DNA of 16,844 nucleotides. Source: Bacteroidales bacterium (GTDB lineage Bacteria > Bacteroidota > Bacteroidia > Bacteroidales > VadinHA17). The position numbers and the translations under genes were made by a program. The DNA lies in the NCBI GenBank assembly GCA_020353115.1, contig CP070687.1:1091922-1108765 (forward strand), read 5' to 3'. Under the pieces are notes generated by a model. The model did not search any database. It saw only the letters and a list, made by a program, of their open reading frames with translations, and was not told the DNA's origin. Numbering within the stretch: the stretch's first letter is position 1; every line of letters begins with the position of its first letter. Below, piece by piece: positions 14,762 to 16,844 of the stretch.

Positions 14762-16844
14762 ATGAAATCTTTCTTGAAAACCTGTTTCAGTCTTTTCATT
14801 TTCTTTTCCATGGTTGCAGCCTATGGACAGGGTACGGTAACTGGAATAGTAATGGATCCTGCTGCAAATGAATCCCTGATCGGCGCATCTGTCCTGTTAC
14901 AGGGTCAGACAACGGGGACGGTCACGAACCTGGACGGGAGTTTTTCCCTTGATCTGCAACCCGGTTCCTATGTACTGGAAATATCTTATGTCGGCTTTAT
15001 CACCCGGACGATGAATGTGGATGTACGGGAGGGGCAAACGACCAATCTTGAGGAAATAAACCTGGATGTCAATGCGGTTGGGCTACAGGAAGTACGTGTA
15101 GTTTCATCCATGGCAATAGCTCGTCAGACGCCTGTGGCTGTTTCTGCCGTTAAGCCGAAACAGATTATGGAAAAGCTTGGTAACCAGGAGTATCCGGAAA
15201 TCCTGAAATCGACACCCGGAATTTATGCAACGAAGCAGGGCGGAGCATTCGGTGATTCAAGGGTTAATCTCAGGGGATTCGACCAGAGAAACACAGCCGT
15301 GATGATCAATGGTGTTCCGGTGAATGATATGGAAAACGGATGGGTATACTGGTCAAACTGGGCCGGTCTCCCTGATGTTACACAATATATGCAGGTACAG
15401 AGAGGACTCGGAGCATCCAAGGTGGCTGTCCCTTCCGTTGGTGGGACGATCAACATTATGACAAAAACCACCGATGCAATTAGAGGTGGAAATTTCTACT
15501 ACGGATTGGGTAACGATGACTACCGGAAAATAGGCTTCACATTTTCAACAGGCCTCTCGGAAACAGGATGGGCATCAACAATTTCACTTGCCAGTACAAC
15601 AGGTGATGGCTATGTGGATGGAACTCAGTTCGAGTCCTATTCCTATTTTCTGAACCTGTCTAAACGGTTGAACGACAAACATTCGTTTGCATTCTCAATC
15701 TTCGGAGCCCCTCAATGGCATGGACAAAGATCAACGGATCTTTCAATGGAAGAGTTTAACAATAGCCCGAGAGGAATAAGATATAATCTGGATTGGGGGT
15801 ATAAGGATGGCGAGGTTGAATACGTCAGGAAGAATTATTACCATAAACCCCAGGCTATTCTGAACCATTTCTGGGATATGAACGAAACAACAAGTGTGCT
15901 GACTGCCATTTATCTCTCAATAGGTACAGGAGGAGGAACCGGAAGTTACGGGAATGAGTCGAAGTTCTACGGAGACTACCTTCGGAATGGACAGGTCGAC
16001 TTTGACCGGATCGTGGATGAAAACATTGCAAGAGGTAACCAGGGATCGGAAACCATTCTACGTTCTTCCAGAAACGACCATAAATGGTATGGAATCTTAT
16101 CAACCCTCACCAAAGAAATTGGTAATCTGTCTGTGAATGCAGGACTCGACGGGAGATATTATAAAGGAATACATTTCCGGGAAGTCACCGATCTGCTGGG
16201 AGGAGATTTCTTCCTTGATGTCGGAAAAGACCAGAACGATCTGAATAAAATAGCCCGGGTAGGTGATAAAATTGACTATTATAACGATGGTGAAGTTACA
16301 TGGGCCGGAATTTTCGGACAGGCCGAATACCGCCTGGATAAATTATCGGCGTTTGTCGCAGGTTCGTTCTCAGATAAAATGTATCGCCGAACCGATTATT
16401 TCAACTATACCGATGATGATCCGCAACAGCAAACCGACTGGACAAGCTATTTCGGGTTCAGCGTAAAAGGCGGTGCAAACTATAACCTGAATGATAATCA
16501 TAATGTTTTCCTTAATACGGGAATTTTTGCCCGCCAGCCGGATTTCCGTGCGGCATACCTGAACTATCAGAATATCCTGAACGAAGATGCTGAGAATGAA
16601 AAAGTCTTCAGTTTCGAACTGGGGTACGGATTCCGGAGAAGCAATATCATTGTTAACCTGAATGCGTACCATACACGCTGGATGGATAAAACCTTTATCA
16701 AGACTCAGTCAATAACCGATCCGGTTACTTTCGAAAGAATCTATTATACAGCTAATATCCTTGGAGTTGATGCAGTTCACCAGGGCGTGGAACTGGACTT
16801 TGTCGTACACCCTGTCAGGAACCTTGAAGTCAGGGGTATGGTTT
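14762..16844 (+). CDS. TonB-dependent outer-membrane receptor, C-terminal part missing at the window edge
   Basis: Outer-membrane barrel that imports a ligand using TonB energy. The frame is open from ATG 14762 to the window end (694 codons). It has a signal peptide (about 1-22, cleavage near AYG/Q) and then a carboxypeptidase-regulatory-like domain (about 24-110), including GTVTNLDGSFSL and YVLEISYVGF. The plug domain (about 125-235) has EILKSTPGIYATKQGGAFGD, RVNLRGFDQRNTAVMINGVP and SVGGTINIMTKT. Barrel strands follow, rich in Tyr, Trp and Asn. The barrel is incomplete. It lacks obvious SusC-specific traits and no SusD can be seen, so the substrate (siderophore, cobalamin, peptide, glycan) is undetermined. 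The classical TonB box is not obvious. Confidence 0.92.
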   Translation, partial: MKSFLKTCFSLFIFFSMVAAYGQGTVTGIVMDPAANESLIGASVLLQGQTTGTVTNLDGSFSLDLQPGSYVLEISYVGFITRTMNVDVREGQTTNLEEINLDVNAVGLQEVRVVSSMAIARQTPVAVSAVKPKQIMEKLGNQEYPEILKSTPGIYATKQGGAFGDSRVNLRGFDQRNTAVMINGVPVNDMENGWVYWSNWAGLPDVTQYMQVQRGLGASKVAVPSVGGTINIMTKTTDAIRGGNFYYGLGNDDYRKIGFTFSTGLSETGWASTISLASTTGDGYVDGTQFESYSYFLNLSKRLNDKHSFAFSIFGAPQWHGQRSTDLSMEEFNNSPRGIRYNLDWGYKDGEVEYVRKNYYHKPQAILNHFWDMNETTSVLTAIYLSIGTGGGTGSYGNESKFYGDYLRNGQVDFDRIVDENIARGNQGSETILRSSRNDHKWYGILSTLTKEIGNLSVNAGLDGRYYKGIHFREVTDLLGGDFFLDVGKDQNDLNKIARVGDKIDYYNDGEVTWAGIFGQAEYRLDKLSAFVAGSFSDKMYRRTDYFNYTDDDPQQQTDWTSYFGFSVKGGANYNLNDNHNVFLNTGIFARQPDFRAAYLNYQNILNEDAENEKVFSFELGYGFRRSNIIVNLNAYHTRWMDKTFIKTQSITDPVTFERIYYTANILGVDAVHQGVELDFVVHPVRNLEVRGMV

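Noticed and set aside
14762..16844. SusC-type glycan importer with its utilisation locus
   Set aside because: The plug-domain wording is that of a general TonB receptor and no SusD or glycoside hydrolase is visible in the window.
1..16844. Genomic island or prophage
   Set aside because: Gene content is housekeeping and envelope genes; no integrase, transposase, tRNA attachment site or shift in coding style was seen.

Overview
The window looks like core chromosome of a Bacteroidota (Bacteroidetes) bacterium. Three type IX secretion / gliding proteins found essentially only in that phylum are present (GldH, SprE/PorW, PorX). Promoter-like sites fit the phylum's TTG-N19-21-TAnnTTTG pattern, leaders lack obvious Shine-Dalgarno sequences, and the window ends in a TonB-dependent receptor with a carboxypeptidase-regulatory-like N-terminal domain. 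Base composition is moderately AT-rich, and nothing suggests a phage, transposon or plasmid. The order or genus cannot be fixed from this stretch.

Layout: the left edge carries most of pgk (phosphoglycerate kinase) on the minus strand, cut by the window edge. A 363-bp divergent spacer with GC-rich stem-loops follows. A long plus-strand series then begins: holB (DNA polymerase III delta prime), a RicT/PSP1-family protein, gldH, trmB (tRNA m7G46 methyltransferase) and an alkyltransferase-like protein without the active-site cysteine. Next come mrp (Fe-S carrier ATPase) and a small NifU-type scaffold, ended by an intrinsic terminator near 6669-6692. sprE/porW, porX and tsaE form the next group, followed by ald (alanine dehydrogenase) behind a promoter with an internal palindrome. 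A 233-bp spacer with two copies of a 29-bp repeat and several stem-loops precedes waaA (Kdo transferase). A mostly empty 320-bp gap leads to the TonB-dependent receptor, cut by the right edge.

How the genes fit together: gldH, sprE/porW and porX belong to type IX secretion, which exports proteins across the outer membrane. PorX is the response regulator; its partner kinase PorY and the main motor/translocon genes are not here. mrp and nfu are both Fe-S cluster assembly/transfer genes. holB-ricT repeats a gene pairing also known from Bacillus. trmB and tsaE act on tRNA. waaA and the TonB receptor are envelope functions.

No clearly new multi-gene system was found. The best leads are non-coding: two arrays of stem-loops sharing a GCAAGCT core, a palindrome inside the putative ald promoter, and a hairpin in the predicted ricT leader. 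The sprE/porW-porX adjacency and the changed residues in the alkyltransferase-like and Mrp proteins also merit a look.
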